A DNA stretch of 64,000 nt from Amycolatopsis marina. GTDB taxonomy: Bacteria; Actinomycetota; Actinomycetes; Mycobacteriales; Pseudonocardiaceae. Below, one piece after another: positions 21,424 to 31,335 of the stretch (position 1 is its first letter; every line of letters begins with the position of its first letter). The translations under genes and the position numbers were made by a program. The notes under the pieces were generated by a model, which did not search any database, had not been told where the DNA came from, and was given only the letters and a program-made list of their open reading frames with translations. Location: contig NZ_FOKG01000006.1 of the NCBI RefSeq assembly GCF_900111885.1, positions 186,001 to 250,000 of the forward strand, given 5' to 3'.

Positions 21424-24400
21424 GGCTGGGCCCGCAGCGCCGCCTGCAGGTCCTGCAGGGACCGCACCCCGATGTCCCCGCGGATCAGTGCCTCGATGCC
21501 GTGCACGGCGGCCGCGGCGCCCTGGATCGTGGTGATGCACGGGATGTCCCTCGACACCGCGGCCGTGCGGATCTCGTAGCCGTCCACCCTGGGCCCGCTG
21601 TTGCCGTACGGGGTGTTTATGACCATGACCACCTCGCCCGCCAGGATCACCTCCACGACATCCCGGTCCGATTCGGACAGTGCCCCCGCGGCGGCGCTCT
21701 CGTAGTGCTTGCGCACCACGGAGCAGTCGATTCCGTTGCGGCGCAACACTTCCGCCGTGCCCGACGTCGCGAGGATCTCGAATCCGAGATCGGCGAGCCG
21801 CTTGACCGGGAACACCAGCGAGCGCTTGTCCCGATTGGCCACCGAGACGAAGACCTTGCCCGAGGTCGGCAGGGAGCCGTAGGCGCCGGCCTGCGACTTG
21901 GCGAACGCCTTGCCGAAGGAGACGTCCACGCCCATCACCTCGCCGGTGGACTTCATCTCCGGCCCGAGCAGCGAGTCGACACCGTGCCCCTCCGGTGTCC
22001 GGAAACGGTGGAACGGCAGCACCGCCTCCTTCACCGACACCGGCGAGTGCGCGGGCAGATCACCACCGTCGCCGGTGGCCGGAAGCACACCGTCGGCGCG
22101 CAGCCCCGCGATCGTGGCTCCGGTCATCACCAGCGACGCCGCCTTGGCCAGCGGGACCGCGGTCGCCTTGGACACGAACGGCACCGTCCGCGACGCCCTC
22201 GGATTGGCCTCGAGGACGTACAGGACGTCGTCCTTGAGCGCGTACTGCACGTTCAGCAGGCCGCGCACGCCGACGCCCTTGGCGATCGCCTCGGTCGAGC
22301 GCCGCACGGCCTCCAGGTCGGTCCGGCCGAGGGTGATCGGCGGCAGCGCGCACGAGGAGTCCCCGGAGTGGATCCCGGCCTCCTCGATGTGCTCCATCAC
22401 GCCACCGAGGTAGAGCTCCTCGCCGTCGTAGATGGCGTCCACGTCGATCTCGATGGCGTCGTCGAGGAACCGGTCCACCAGTACCGGGTGCTCCGGGGTC
22501 ACCTCGGTGGCCCGCTCGATGTAGCCGGCGAGGTGGGCCTCGTCGTAGACGATCTCCATTCCGCGCCCGCCCAGTACGTAGGAGGGCCGCACCAGGACCG
22601 GGTAACCGATCTCGTCGGCGATCCGCTTCGCGCCCTCGAAGGAGGTCGCGGTGCCGTAGCGCGGCGCGGGCAGACCCGCGTTGACCAGCACGGTCCCGAA
22701 CGAGCCCCGGTCCTCCGCGAGGTGGATCGCCTCGGGCGGGGTCCCCACGATGGGCACGCCCGCGTCGGCCAGCCGCTGCGCCAGCCCCAGCGGGGTCTGC
22801 CCGCCCAGCTGCACGATGACCCCGGCGACGGTGCCCGACTCCTGCTCGGCGTGCACCACCTCCAGCACGTCCTCGAAGGTGAGTGGCTCGAAGTACAGGC
22901 GGTCCGACGTGTCGTAGTCGGTGGATACGGTCTCCGGGTTGCAGTTGACCATCACGGCCTCGAACCCGGCCTCACGCAACGCGATCGCCGCGTGCACGCA
23001 GGAGTAGTCGAACTCGATGCCCTGCCCGATCCGGTTGGGCCCGGACCCGAGGATCAGCACCTTTTCCCGCTCGGTCTGCGCGGACACCTCGGACTCGGCG
23101 CCGGGGTCGAGCTCGTAGGCCGAGTAGTGGTAGGGGGTCTTCGCCGCGAACTCCGCGGCGCAGGTGTCCACCGTCTTGAACACCGGCCGCACGCCGAGTC
23201 GGTGCCGCAACGCGCGAACGCCGTCCTCACCGGCCAGTTCCGGCCGCAGTGCCGCGATCTGCTGATCGGACAGCCCGGTGCGCTTGGCTCGCAGCAGCAG
23301 CGCGCCGTCCAGCACGGGAGCCTCCCGCACCTGCGCGCCGATCTCGCCGATCAGGGCGATCTGGTCGACGAACCACGGGTCGATGCCGCTGGCCTCGTGC
23401 ACCTGCTCGACGGTCGCGCCGAGCCGCAGTGCCCGCTCGACGACGTAGAGCCTGCCGTCGTGCGGGGTGCGCAGCTGCTCCAGCACCGATTCGACGGTCG
23501 CGTCCTCGGGGTCCGGCTGGGTCCAGAAGCCGCCCGCCTTGGTGTCGATGGAGCGCAGTGCCTTGCCCAGTGCCTCGGGGAAACTGCGGCCCATGGCCAT
23601 GGCCTCGCCGACGCTCTTCATCGTGGTCGTCAGCGTCGGGTCCGCACCGGGGAACTTCTCGAAGGCGAACCGCGGCACCTTCACCACGACGTAGTCGAGG
23701 GTCGGCTCGAACGAGGCCGGGGTCTCACCGGTGATGTCGTTGCGGATCTCGTCGAGGGTGTAGCCGACGGCGAGCCGCGCGGCGATCTTGGCGATCGGGA
23801 AGCCCGTCGCCTTCGAGGCCAGCGCCGAGGACCGCGACACGCGCGGGTTCATCTCGATGACGACCATCCGGCCGTCGCGGGGGTTGATCGCGAACTGGAT
23901 GTTGCAGCCGCCGGTCTCCACTCCCACCGCGCGCAGGACGTCGATGCCGACGTCGCGCATGTGCTGGTACTCGCGGTCGGTCAGCGTCATCGCGGGCGCC
24001 ACGGTCACCGAGTCGCCGGTGTGCACGCCCATGGCGTCGATGTTCTCGATCGAGCAGATGACCACGACGTTGTCGTTCCTGTCGCGCATCAGCTCGAGCT
24101 CGTACTCCTTCCAGCCGAGCACGCTCTCCTCGATGAGCACCTCGGTGACGGGGCTCTCCTCCAGCCCGAACGAGGCCATCCGCTCCAGCTCGTCCTCGGT
24201 GTGCACCATGCCGGAGCCGAGGCCGCCCATCGTGTACGAGGGACGGATGACCACGGGGAGGCCGAGATCGGCAACGGTCTCCCGCACCTCGTCCATGGAG
24301 TGGCAGACCGCGCTGCGCGGGACGTCGCCGCCGATCGAGCGGACGATGTCCTTGAACTTCTGCCGGTCCTCGCCGCGCTGGATGGCGTCGATGTCGGCGC

Positions 24401-24764
24401 CAATCAGCTCGACGCCGTACTTCTCCAGCACGCCGCGCTCGTGCAGGGCGACGGCGGCGTTGAGTGCGGTCTGGCCGCCGAGGGTGGCCAGGAGCGCGTC
24501 GATCGGGCGCCCCTGCTCCTTCTCGTTGGCGATGACCTTCTCCACGAAGTCCGGGGTCACCGGCTCGATGTAGGTCGAGTCGGCGAACTCCGGGTCGGTC
24601 ATGATCGTGGCGGGGTTGGAGTTCACCAGGCTGACCCGGATGCCCTCCTCACGCAGCACGCGGCACGCCTGCGTGCCCGAGTAGTCGAACTCGGCGGCCT
24701 GCCCGATCACGATCGGCCCTGAGCCGATTACCAGGACGTGCTCGATGTCTGTACGTTTCGGCAT
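21420..24764 (-). CDS. carB: Carbamoyl-phosphate synthase large subunit
   Basis: A 1114-residue enzyme that makes carbamoyl phosphate from bicarbonate, ammonia and two ATP. It has two ATP-grasp halves, each opening with a GSGPI/NRIGQ-type loop ([19 protein letters not shown] and [17 protein letters not shown]). A C-terminal MGS-like allosteric domain ([19 protein letters not shown]) normally senses UMP and ornithine. The start overlaps the carA stop by one base (TGATG). The same protein serves arginine and pyrimidine synthesis. Confidence 0.98.
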   Translation of the reverse strand: MPKRTDIEHVLVIGSGPIVIGQAAEFDYSGTQACRVLREEGIRVSLVNSNPATIMTDPEFADSTYIEPVTPDFVEKVIANEKEQGRPIDALLATLGGQTALNAAVALHERGVLEKYGVELIGADIDAIQRGEDRQKFKDIVRSIGGDVPRSAVCHSMDEVRETVADLGLPVVIRPSYTMGGLGSGMVHTEDELERMASFGLEESPVTEVLIEESVLGWKEYELELMRDRNDNVVVICSIENIDAMGVHTGDSVTVAPAMTLTDREYQHMRDVGIDVLRAVGVETGGCNIQFAINPRDGRMVVIEMNPRVSRSSALASKATGFPIAKIAARLAVGYTLDEIRNDITGETPASFEPTLDYVVVKVPRFAFEKFPGADPTLTTTMKSVGEAMAMGRSFPEALGKALRSIDTKAGGFWTQPDPEDATVESVLEQLRTPHDGRLYVVERALRLGATVEQVHEASGIDPWFVDQIALIGEIGAQVREAPVLDGALLLRAKRTGLSDQQIAALRPELAGEDGVRALRHRLGVRPVFKTVDTCAAEFAAKTPYHYSAYELDPGAESEVSAQTEREKVLILGSGPNRIGQGIEFDYSCVHAAIALREAGFEAVMVNCNPETVSTDYDTSDRLYFEPLTFEDVLEVVHAEQESGTVAGVIVQLGGQTPLGLAQRLADAGVPIVGTPPEAIHLAEDRGSFGTVLVNAGLPAPRYGTATSFEGAKRIADEIGYPVLVRPSYVLGGRGMEIVYDEAHLAGYIERATEVTPEHPVLVDRFLDDAIEIDVDAIYDGEELYLGGVMEHIEEAGIHSGDSSCALPPITLGRTDLEAVRRSTEAIAKGVGVRGLLNVQYALKDDVLYVLEANPRASRTVPFVSKATAVPLAKAASLVMTGATIAGLRADGVLPATGDGGDLPAHSPVSVKEAVLPFHRFRTPEGHGVDSLLGPEMKSTGEVMGVDVSFGKAFAKSQAGAYGSLPTSGKVFVSVANRDKRSLVFPVKRLADLGFEILATSGTAEVLRRNGIDCSVVRKHYESAAAGALSESDRDVVEVILAGEVVMVINTPYGNSGPRVDGYEIRTAAVSRDIPCITTIQGAAAAVHGIEALIRGDIGVRSLQDLQAALRAQP

Positions 24765-25924
24765 CAGCGGCCGCCCTTCCCTTCGGCCCGCTGCATCAGG
24801 CCAACGAACTCGTCGAACAGTGGCGCGGCGTCATGTGGCCCCGCGGCGGCCTCGGGGTGGTACTGCACCGAGAACGCCGGGACGTCGGAGCAGCGGACTC
24901 CCTCTACCGTGTCGTCGTTCGGGCAGTAGTGGCTGATCTGCGCCGCTCCGAATTCGGACTCGAACCACTGTCCGGGTTCACCCTCGAGGGCGAAGCCGTG
25001 GTTCTGCGCGGTGATCGCCACCGTCCCGGTCGCCACGTCGATCACCGGGATGTTGATGCCCCGGTGGCCGTAGCGCATCTTGTAGGTGCCGAGGCCGAGC
25101 GCACGGCCGAGGATCTGGTTGCCGAAGCAGATCCCGAACAACGGGAGTTCCCTGCCCAGCACCTCACGTGTGAGCGCGGTGGCGTGCTCGGTGGTGGCCG
25201 GGTCGCCCGGCCCGTTGGAGAGGAAGACGCCGTCCGGCTCCACGGCGAGCAGGTCCCGCAGGCTGCTGCTGGCCGGCAGCACGTGCACCTCTATCCCGCG
25301 TTTGCTCAGCTGGCGCGGAGTGTTGGACTTGATCCCGAGGTCCAGCGCGGCGACCCGGAAGCGGGTCTCACCCTGTGCGGCGACCACGTAGGGCGAGCGG
25401 GTCGTGACCTCACCCGCGAGGTCGGCGCCCTGCATGCTGGGACTGGCCAGCACCTCGGTGAGCAGGTCGGCGTCGGGACGGACGGATCCGCCCGCCAGCA
25501 GCGCGTCGCCGGAGAAGACCCCGGCGCGCATGGCGCCGTGCTCGCGGATGTGCCGGGTGAGGGTCCGGGTGTCGACCTCGGAGATGCCGACCACCCCCTG
25601 CTCGGCCAGCTCGTGGTCGAGCGATCGAAGCGACCGCCAGTTGGACGGGGTCCTGGCCGGGTCCCGCACGACGTATCCCGCCACCCAGATCCGCGCCGAC
25701 TCGTCGTCCTCGTCGTTCCATCCGGTGTTGCCGATCTGCGGTGCGGTCTGCACCACGATCTGGCGGTGGTAGGACGGGTCGGTGAGCGTCTCCTGATAGC
25801 CGGTCATGCCCGTGCTGAACACGACCTCGCCGAGACTCGTGCCCCGCGCGCCGTAGGCGCTGCCGCGGAACACGCGTCCGTCCTCCAGCACCAGTGCCGC
25901 CGGTGTCTGTGTACTGCCCGTCAT
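24764..25924 (-). CDS. carA: Carbamoyl-phosphate synthase small subunit
   Basis: A 386-residue glutaminase subunit that supplies ammonia to CarB. The N-terminal domain has [18 protein letters not shown]. The class I amidotransferase domain has the nucleophile in [13 protein letters not shown] and the His-Glu pair in [13 protein letters not shown]. The ATG at 25924 overlaps the upstream gene stop as ATGA. Confidence 0.98.
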   Translation of the reverse strand: MTGSTQTPAALVLEDGRVFRGSAYGARGTSLGEVVFSTGMTGYQETLTDPSYHRQIVVQTAPQIGNTGWNDEDDESARIWVAGYVVRDPARTPSNWRSLRSLDHELAEQGVVGISEVDTRTLTRHIREHGAMRAGVFSGDALLAGGSVRPDADLLTEVLASPSMQGADLAGEVTTRSPYVVAAQGETRFRVAALDLGIKSNTPRQLSKRGIEVHVLPASSSLRDLLAVEPDGVFLSNGPGDPATTEHATALTREVLGRELPLFGICFGNQILGRALGLGTYKMRYGHRGINIPVIDVATGTVAITAQNHGFALEGEPGQWFESEFGAAQISHYCPNDDTVEGVRCSDVPAFSVQYHPEAAAGPHDAAPLFDEFVGLMQRAEGKGGR

Positions 25925-26442
25925 CGCTGGGCCCCTCCCTTTGTCTGCGGGCCGGTCACGTTGCCGTGCAGCGCCTCGATCCACTTCGGATAGACATCGA
26001 TGTCGTCGCCACGGAAGCCCGTGTCCACGGCCTCCTCGCCGAGACGCCAGGTGATCACCAGCAGGCTGTCGGTGCCCATCACCTTGCCCGCCATACCCTT
26101 CCCGATAACGGTGTCCACAACGGACTCTCGCGGGATCCAGAAGCCGGGGGCTCCGACGCGCTCCACCTCGATCCCGCCGGGATAGCAGCGCAGGGTCGCG
26201 GTCGTGCGCAGGCCCGCACCTCTGGTGACGATCCGCTCCTGCCAGCGCCCGGCCCTCGTCGTGCACACGTACAGTCCGTGTGCCTCGAGCACCGGCTCGC
26301 CCGGCTGTGCGGGGACTTCCGGGAACGGCGGGAACTCGACGCTCTGCGCCCGTGCCTGGCGTCGCCAGCCCCGCCACATCCCGTACACGCACAGGCCGAA
26401 GAAGGCGGCGACCAGCAGCGAGAGCAACAACCTGTCCATCAC
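25921..26442 (-). CDS. PH-like domain membrane protein of the pyr operon
   Basis: A 173-residue protein with one N-terminal membrane helix (about residues 3-20) and a soluble domain with GLYVCTTRAGRWQERIVTRG and GFWIPRESVVDTVIG. It corresponds to the uncharacterised membrane protein found between pyrC and carA in mycobacteria and relatives. Its function is unknown. The start is one of two adjacent ATGs (26442 or 26439). The sequence just upstream (GAATAGGACACAGTG on the minus strand) belongs to a repeat shared with two other sites. Confidence 0.75.
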   Translation of the reverse strand: MMDRLLLSLLVAAFFGLCVYGMWRGWRRQARAQSVEFPPFPEVPAQPGEPVLEAHGLYVCTTRAGRWQERIVTRGAGLRTTATLRCYPGGIEVERVGAPGFWIPRESVVDTVIGKGMAGKVMGTDSLLVITWRLGEEAVDTGFRGDDIDVYPKWIEALHGNVTGPQTKGGAQR

Positions 26443-26543
26443 TGTGTCCTATTCAATCCTCGGGCTATTCAGGTCCGTAGCGTGCGTCACCGATGCCCGC
26501 GGTCGCTAGGTCGTTCTGATTAACCCTCACGGTGTCCTATTCA
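26439..26543. repeat. Interspersed element, diverged copy 3 (between pyrC and PH-like gene)
   Basis: A roughly 70-bp core is flanked by a 17-bp direct repeat with one mismatch: TCACTGTGTCCTATTCA at 26439-26455 and TCACGGTGTCCTATTCA at 26527-26543. Its left end (TATTCA...CTCGGGCTATTCA) and right end (TTAACCCTCAC) resemble the ends of the elements at 35.3 and 41.4 kb. The right repeat forms the last codons of pyrC and the left repeat lies at the start of the neighbouring gene. Confidence 0.5.
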
Positions 26544-27879
26544 GCATGTTCACGATTTTCCCCTCGCGAGCGGTGACTCGCCCGCGCAACAGGGTGGCGC
26601 TCACCACGCCGGGCAGCCGCATTCCCTCGTAGGGGGTGTTCTGCGCGATGCTGGCGAGTTCGGTGCCGCGGACCGTCCACTCGCCGTCCGGGTCGACCAG
26701 CGTCAGGTTGGCCGGCTCGCCGACGGCGATCGGGCGGCCCTGGTCGGGCAGCCCGGCGACCTCCGCGGGCCGCTCGCTCATGACCCTGGCGACACCGCGC
26801 CAGTCCAGCAGGCCGGGACGGACCATGGTCTCGGTCACGATCGACAGCGCCGTCTGCAGGCCGAGCATGCCCGGCTTCGCCGCGGCCCACTCGCAGTCCT
26901 TGTCCTGGGCGGCATGCGGGGCGTGATCGGTCGCGACGCAGTCGATGATCCCCTCGGCCAGTGCCGCGCGCAGACGCTCGGCGTCGCCGCCGGTGCGCAG
27001 TGGCGGGTTGACCTTGTTCACCGGGTCGTAACTGGCCAGCCGCTCGTCGGTGAGCAGCAGGTGGTGCGGCGTCACCTCGGCCGACACCCGGGTGCCCCTG
27101 GCCTTCGCCCAGCTCAGCACGTCCGCGGTTCCCGCGGTGGAGACGTGGCAGACGTGCAGCCGGGCCTCGGCGTGCAGCGCGAGCAGGCAGTCCCGCGCGA
27201 CGATCGACTCCTCCGCCGACGCGGGCCAACCGGGGTAGCCCAGACGCGCGGCCCGCTCGCCCTCGTGTGCCTGCGCGCCGACGGTGAGTCTCGGCTCCTC
27301 CGCGTGCTGGGCGACGACCACGTCGAGTGCGGTGGAGTACTCCAGCGCCCTGCGCATGATCAACGGGTCCGCGACGCAGTGCCCGTCGTCGGAGAAGATC
27401 CGCACCCCTGCCGCCGACGTCGCCATGGTGCCCAGTTCGGCCAGCCGTTTCCCGGCGAGGCCGACGGTGACGGCCCCGACCGGGTGCACGTCGACGAGTC
27501 CGGCCGCCTGCCCGAGCCGCCACACGTGTTCGACGATGACGGCGTTGTCGGCCACCGGATCGGTGTTGGCCATGGCGAACACAGCGGTGAAGCCGCCGAG
27601 CGCGGCGGCTGCCGATCCGGTGGCGATCGTCTCAGTGTCCTCCCTGCCCGGCTCACGCAGGTGCGTGTGCAGGTCCACGAAACCGGGCAGCAGCACCTGA
27701 CCACCCGCGTCGATCACGGTGGTGTCAGTGGTGTCGGTCTCGCCGCCGGGCGTCTCGGCGGTGCCGCTGGCGGCGGGGTCGGCGGGGTCGATCCGGACGA
27801 TGACGCCGTCGGCGATCACCAGGTCGACCGGTTGTCCCTCGCCGTAGGGCCGTGCGCCCCTGATCACGACGTCACTCAC
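26527..27879 (-). CDS. pyrC: Dihydroorotase
   Basis: A 450-residue amidohydrolase that cyclises carbamoyl aspartate to dihydroorotate. Metal motifs are [26 protein letters not shown] and [14 protein letters not shown], typical of the class I enzyme. A short Thr/Gly/Glu-rich insertion lies at about residues 38-54. The GTG at 27879 overlaps the pyrB stop as GTGA. The last residues (MLNRTP) are encoded within the flanking direct repeat of a short interspersed element. Confidence 0.96.
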   Translation of the reverse strand: MSDVVIRGARPYGEGQPVDLVIADGVIVRIDPADPAASGTAETPGGETDTTDTTVIDAGGQVLLPGFVDLHTHLREPGREDTETIATGSAAAALGGFTAVFAMANTDPVADNAVIVEHVWRLGQAAGLVDVHPVGAVTVGLAGKRLAELGTMATSAAGVRIFSDDGHCVADPLIMRRALEYSTALDVVVAQHAEEPRLTVGAQAHEGERAARLGYPGWPASAEESIVARDCLLALHAEARLHVCHVSTAGTADVLSWAKARGTRVSAEVTPHHLLLTDERLASYDPVNKVNPPLRTGGDAERLRAALAEGIIDCVATDHAPHAAQDKDCEWAAAKPGMLGLQTALSIVTETMVRPGLLDWRGVARVMSERPAEVAGLPDQGRPIAVGEPANLTLVDPDGEWTVRGTELASIAQNTPYEGMRLPGVVSATLLRGRVTAREGKIVNMLNRTP

Positions 27880-28829
27880 GTTGTCGGCTCTTCCTCTCCG
27901 GCCAGCAGGTGATAAAGGACTGCCATGCGCACGTGCACGCCGTTGCGGACCTGTTCGGTGATCGCCGAGCGCGGTGAGTCCGCGACGGCGGAGCCGATCT
28001 CCATGCCGCGCAGCATGGGGCCCGGATGCAGCACGACCGCGTGCTCCGGCAGCAGGCTCATCCTGCGCTCGTTCAACCCATAGGAGATCGAGTACTCGCG
28101 GGCGGAGGGAAAGAAGTTGCCCCCCGGCGCGTCTCCGCCGTTCATCCGCTCCGCCTGGACGCGCAGCATCATCACCGCGTCGAGGGCGGGCAGCTCGGAG
28201 TCCAGATCGTGGGACACGGTCACGGGCAGGCTGCGCACGCCGGGCGGCAGCAGCGTCGGTGGCGCGACGAGCACCACCTCGGCGCCGAGCGTGTTCAGCA
28301 GGTGCACATTGGAACGGGCCACCCTGCTGTGCAGGACGTCGCCGACGATCGCGATTCGCCTGCCGGCCAGCGAGCCGAGCCGTTCGCGCAGGGTCGCCGC
28401 GTCGAGCAACGCCTGCGTGGGGTGCTCGTGCGTCCCATCACCCGCGTTCACCACGGCCGTGCCCGCCTCGGCCAGCCAGCCGGAGAGCCGGTGGGCCGCA
28501 CCGGAGGCGGGGTGCCGGACGATGACGCAGTCCGCGCCGGCCGCGGCCAGGGTCAGTGCGGTGTCGCGCAGCGACTCGCCCTTGCCCACCGAGGAACTCG
28601 CGGCGGAGACGTTGATCACGTCGGCACTCATCCACTTGCCCGCGATCTCGAAGGAGACCCTGGTCCTGGTGGAGTTCTCGTAGAACATCGTGACGACGGT
28701 GCGTCCCCGCAACGTCGGCAGCTTCTTCACCTCGCGCCCGAGCAGCGTGCGCTTGAGCTCGTCGGCCGTGTCGAGCACCGCGGTGGCCGTCGCGGCATCG
28801 AGGCCGTCGGTGGCGAGCAGATGCTTCAC
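27876..28829 (-). CDS. pyrB: Aspartate carbamoyltransferase catalytic subunit
   Basis: A 317-residue enzyme that joins carbamoyl phosphate and aspartate. Signatures are [15 protein letters not shown] for carbamoyl phosphate, [30 protein letters not shown] and [11 protein letters not shown]. The GTG start overlaps the pyrR stop as GTGA. No pyrI regulatory chain is present, as is usual when PyrR controls the operon. Confidence 0.97.
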   Translation of the reverse strand: MKHLLATDGLDAATATAVLDTADELKRTLLGREVKKLPTLRGRTVVTMFYENSTRTRVSFEIAGKWMSADVINVSAASSSVGKGESLRDTALTLAAAGADCVIVRHPASGAAHRLSGWLAEAGTAVVNAGDGTHEHPTQALLDAATLRERLGSLAGRRIAIVGDVLHSRVARSNVHLLNTLGAEVVLVAPPTLLPPGVRSLPVTVSHDLDSELPALDAVMMLRVQAERMNGGDAPGGNFFPSAREYSISYGLNERRMSLLPEHAVVLHPGPMLRGMEIGSAVADSPRSAITEQVRNGVHVRMAVLYHLLAGEEEPTT

Positions 28830-29425
28830 CGGTCCCCCTCCTGACTGCGCAGCAGCACCGCGTCCCGTTCGTCTATTTCGGAAAGCAGCACGGAGACGTC
28901 CTCGCTGCGGGAGGTCGGGACGTTCTTGCCGACGTAGTCCGCACGGATCGGCAGTTCCCGGTGGCCCCGGTCGACGAGCACGGCGAGCTGGACGGCGCGC
29001 GGGCGACCGTGGTCGCGCAGGGCGTCGAGGGCCGCGCGAATGGTGCGTCCGGAGAAGAGCACGTCGTCGACGAGCAGCACGGTCCTGCCGTCGATCCCAC
29101 TATCCGGAAGGGCGGTCTCCTCGAGCGGCCGCGGCGGTTTGTGCCGCAGATCATCCCGATAGAGGGTGACGTCAAGGGCTCCCACGGGAACCTCCACGCC
29201 GGAGAACTCGGCGATCCGCCCGGCGAGCCTGCGGGCGAGCGGTGTCCCCCTGGTGGGAATCCCGAGCAACACCGGTGGGGCCGCACTGCCTCCGGCTCCA
29301 GCACCCAGTGCTGTTTTCTCGATGACCTGATGGGCCATTCGAGCGATGGTGCGCGCGACGTCGCCGGCCGAGAGGAGCTCGCGCTCCATGGCCGGTTCCG
29401 TCGCGCCACGTGGACGTGGCGCCAC
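28826..29425 (-). CDS. pyrR: PyrR, RNA-binding pyr operon regulator / uracil phosphoribosyltransferase
   Basis: A 199-residue bifunctional protein that represses the pyr operon by binding its mRNA when UMP is abundant. It has the PRPP loop [22 protein letters not shown] and the N-terminal motifs [14 protein letters not shown] and DVTLYRDDL. The GTG at 29425 has a near-perfect AAGGAGGT five bases upstream, which decides the start over the ATG at 29389. It heads pyrR-pyrB-pyrC-PH-carA-carB-pyrF, all joined by short overlaps except where a repeat separates pyrC from the PH-like gene. Confidence 0.96.
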   Translation of the reverse strand: MAPRPRGATEPAMERELLSAGDVARTIARMAHQVIEKTALGAGAGGSAAPPVLLGIPTRGTPLARRLAGRIAEFSGVEVPVGALDVTLYRDDLRHKPPRPLEETALPDSGIDGRTVLLVDDVLFSGRTIRAALDALRDHGRPRAVQLAVLVDRGHRELPIRADYVGKNVPTSRSEDVSVLLSEIDERDAVLLRSQEGDR

Positions 29426-29430
29426 GGTGG

Positions 29431-29469
29431 ACCTCCTTCCCCGCCTCACTGGACGGGTCCTTAAAGGAC
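29431..29469 (-). promoter_or_regulatory. Candidate PyrR-binding hairpin overlapping the pyrR ribosome site
   Basis: On the minus strand the leader reads GTCCTTTAAGGACC, then CCCGTCCAGTGAGGCGGG and GAAGGAGGT. CCCG pairs with CGGG around a loop GTCCAGTGAGG, which matches the known PyrR binding-loop consensus (UCCAGAGAGG-like). The hairpin abuts the Shine-Dalgarno, so PyrR binding would probably block translation, as proposed for mycobacterial pyr operons. No T-tailed attenuator is visible. Confidence 0.6.
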
Positions 29470-29607
29470 GTCGATGTGCCTGGTTGGCCTGGAAATCGAC
29501 CTGAGGTTAGCAGGACAGACCGCTCAGCCTTCCGGGTGGTGTCCTTCGCGGTCACCACTGTCCCACGATGATCTGCTTGACCTGGTGACGACAACGCGTA
29601 ACCATTA

Positions 29608-29628
29608 CTCTGAGTATTCGACTCAGAG
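29608..29628. promoter_or_regulatory. Perfect inverted repeat upstream of bldD
   Basis: CTCTGAGT-N5-ACTCAGAG sits 54 bp upstream of the bldD ATG. BldD is known to repress its own promoter through palindromes in Streptomyces, and this repeat resembles such a site. It is also placed to act on the divergent pyrR promoter. Assignment to BldD is inference. Confidence 0.45.
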
Positions 29629-29681
29629 GTCCCCCGGCGGTCATCCCGACCGAACGGGGCGAAGAAACGGAGAACCACCAG

Positions 29682-30170
29682 ATGGGCGATTACGCCAAGG
29701 CGCTCGGGGCCAAGCTCCGCGGGATCCGCCAGCAGCAGGGCCTGTCCCTGCACGGAGTCGAGCAGAAGTCCGGAGGGCGCTGGAAGGCGGTCGTGGTCGG
29801 TTCCTACGAGCGCGGTGACCGCGCCGTCACCGTCCAGAAGCTGGCCGAGCTGGCCGACTTCTACGGCGTTCCCGTGGTCGAACTGCTGCCGGAGGGTCGA
29901 GTTCCGTCCGGCGCGGAGCCCGCCACGAAAATCGTAATCAACCTGGAACGTCTGCAGCAACTGCCCGCTGAGAAGGTCGGTCCACTCGCTCGCTACGCCG
30001 CCACCATCCAGAGCCAGCGCGGCGACTACAACGGCAAGGTCCTCTCGATCCGGACCGAAGACCTGCGTTCACTGGCCATCATCTACGACATGACCCCCGG
30101 CGAGCTGACCGAGCAGCTCATCGACTGGGGTGTGCTTCCTCCGGAAGCCCGGCCTGCCAAAGAGGAGTGA
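29682..30170 (+). CDS. bldD: BldD, c-di-GMP-responsive developmental regulator
   Basis: A 162-residue master regulator of actinomycete development. The N-terminal helix-turn-helix (about 5-75) includes KLRGIRQQQGLSLHGVEQ and VVVGSYERGDRAVT. The C-terminal domain keeps the c-di-GMP motif RGD-X8-RTED (R113-D115 and R124-D127), so dimerisation by tetrameric c-di-GMP is probably retained. It is divergent from pyrR and convergent with nusB. Confidence 0.96.
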   Translation: MGDYAKALGAKLRGIRQQQGLSLHGVEQKSGGRWKAVVVGSYERGDRAVTVQKLAELADFYGVPVVELLPEGRVPSGAEPATKIVINLERLQQLPAEKVGPLARYAATIQSQRGDYNGKVLSIRTEDLRSLAIIYDMTPGELTEQLIDWGVLPPEARPAKEE

Positions 30171-30187
30171 CCGGCCGGAACCGCACC

Positions 30188-30251
30188 GGCGGTAGTTCGT
30201 CGACGAGTTCCCGTACCGAGCGGTATGGGAACTCGTCGACGAACTACCGCC
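30188..30251. terminator. Bidirectional 25-bp-stem hairpin between bldD and nusB
   Basis: GGCGGTAGTTCGTCGACGAG and five further bases (30188-30212) pair perfectly with 30227-30251 around a 14-nt loop that is itself partly complementary. It lies 18 bp after the bldD stop and 19 bp before the nusB stop, so it serves both converging genes. There is no T-tract, as is common for GC-rich actinobacterial terminators. Confidence 0.8.
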
Positions 30252-30269
30252 TGCGTCGCGGCGACAGAC

Positions 30270-30722
30270 CTAGAGAATCGCCCGCAGCCGATCGGCGATG
30301 TTGCCGATCCGCCCGAGCACCCCGTTGACGAACCGCGGTGAGTCGTCGGTGGACAGTTCCTTCACGATGCCGACGGCCTCGTCGATCGCGACCGGGTCCG
30401 GCACGTCGGTGGCCCACAACAGCTCGTAGACGCCGACCCGGAGCACCGCGAGATCCACCACCGGCATCCGCTCCAGCGACCAGCCCTGTGCGTGCTCGGC
30501 AAGCAGTTCGTCGATGCGCTCCTGCTGTGCCGTCACCCCCTCTACCAGGGTGATCGTGTAATCGGCGATCACGTCGGCATCGACCGTGCCGACGCGCTCC
30601 GACAGCAGCGTCACCGCGTCGGACGACCGCTGGGCGGCCTCGTACAGAATTTCGACGGCCCGTTTGCGGGCGGCGCGACGGCCGATCGGGCCGCCCCGCT
30701 GGGGTGTGTTCCGGGTGGTCAT
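30270..30722 (-). CDS. nusB: Transcription antitermination factor NusB
   Basis: A 150-residue helical protein that joins NusE (S10) at boxA in rRNA antitermination. It has the N-terminal RRAARKRAVEILYEA, the core VDLAVLRVGVYELLW and IDEAVGIVKELSTDDSPRFVNGVLG. The ATG at 30722 gives MTTRNTPQRGG. It lies 7 bp after efp, the same pairing as in mycobacteria. Confidence 0.96.
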   Translation of the reverse strand: MTTRNTPQRGGPIGRRAARKRAVEILYEAAQRSSDAVTLLSERVGTVDADVIADYTITLVEGVTAQQERIDELLAEHAQGWSLERMPVVDLAVLRVGVYELLWATDVPDPVAIDEAVGIVKELSTDDSPRFVNGVLGRIGNIADRLRAIL

Positions 30723-30729
30723 CCGCTCG

Positions 30730-31293
30730 TCAGCTCGAGACACGGCCGAGGTACCGGCCGTCGCGCGTGTCGACCTTGACCTTCTCACCGGTGGTGAGGA
30801 ACAACGGCACCTGGATCTCCGCGCCCGTCTCCAGTGTCGCCGGCTTGGTGCCGCCGGTGGAGCGGTCACCCTGCAGGCCGGGATCGGTGTGCTGGACGAT
30901 CAGCTCGACCGAGGTCGGCAGCTCGACGTACAGCGGCGCCTCCTCGTGCACGGCGACCTGGACCTCGGTGTTCTCCAGGAGGAAGTTGGCCGAGTCGCCG
31001 ACGATCTCCTTCGGCACGGTGATCTGGTCGAACGTGTCCGAGTCCATGAACACGAAGTCCGTGCCGTCGCTGTAGAGATAGGTCATCGTCCGCCGGTCCA
31101 CCGTCGCGGTGTCGACCTTCGTGCCTGCGTTGAACGTCTTGTCAACGACCTTGCCGGACAGCACGTGCTTCAGCGTGGTGCGGACGAACGCGCCTCCCTT
31201 GCCCGGCTTGACGTGCTGAAAGTTCACGACGGACCAGAGCTGACCGTCCAGGTTGAGGACGAGTCCGTTCTTGAGGTCGTTGGTGGTGGCCAC
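30730..31293 (-). CDS. efp: Translation elongation factor P
   Basis: A 187-residue factor that relieves ribosome stalling at polyproline. It has three beta-barrel domains; the tip loop [12 protein letters not shown] carries Lys32, the residue modified or used in other EF-P proteins. [19 protein letters not shown] and the C-terminal [12 protein letters not shown] are canonical. The GTG start is preceded by AGGAGATC. Polyproline proteins such as the MltG encoded at 54-56 kb are likely clients (inference). Confidence 0.97.
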   Translation of the reverse strand: MATTNDLKNGLVLNLDGQLWSVVNFQHVKPGKGGAFVRTTLKHVLSGKVVDKTFNAGTKVDTATVDRRTMTYLYSDGTDFVFMDSDTFDQITVPKEIVGDSANFLLENTEVQVAVHEEAPLYVELPTSVELIVQHTDPGLQGDRSTGGTKPATLETGAEIQVPLFLTTGEKVKVDTRDGRYLGRVSS

Positions 31294-31335
31294 GGGTGTG
31301 AGATCTCCTGTATGTGTTCCGGGGCGGGCCGTGCT

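Noticed and set aside
21501..24722. A 1073-codon open frame on the plus strand opposite carB
   Set aside because: It is an antisense shadow produced by the high third-position GC of carB. The encoded protein is His/Arg/Leu-rich low complexity with no domain.
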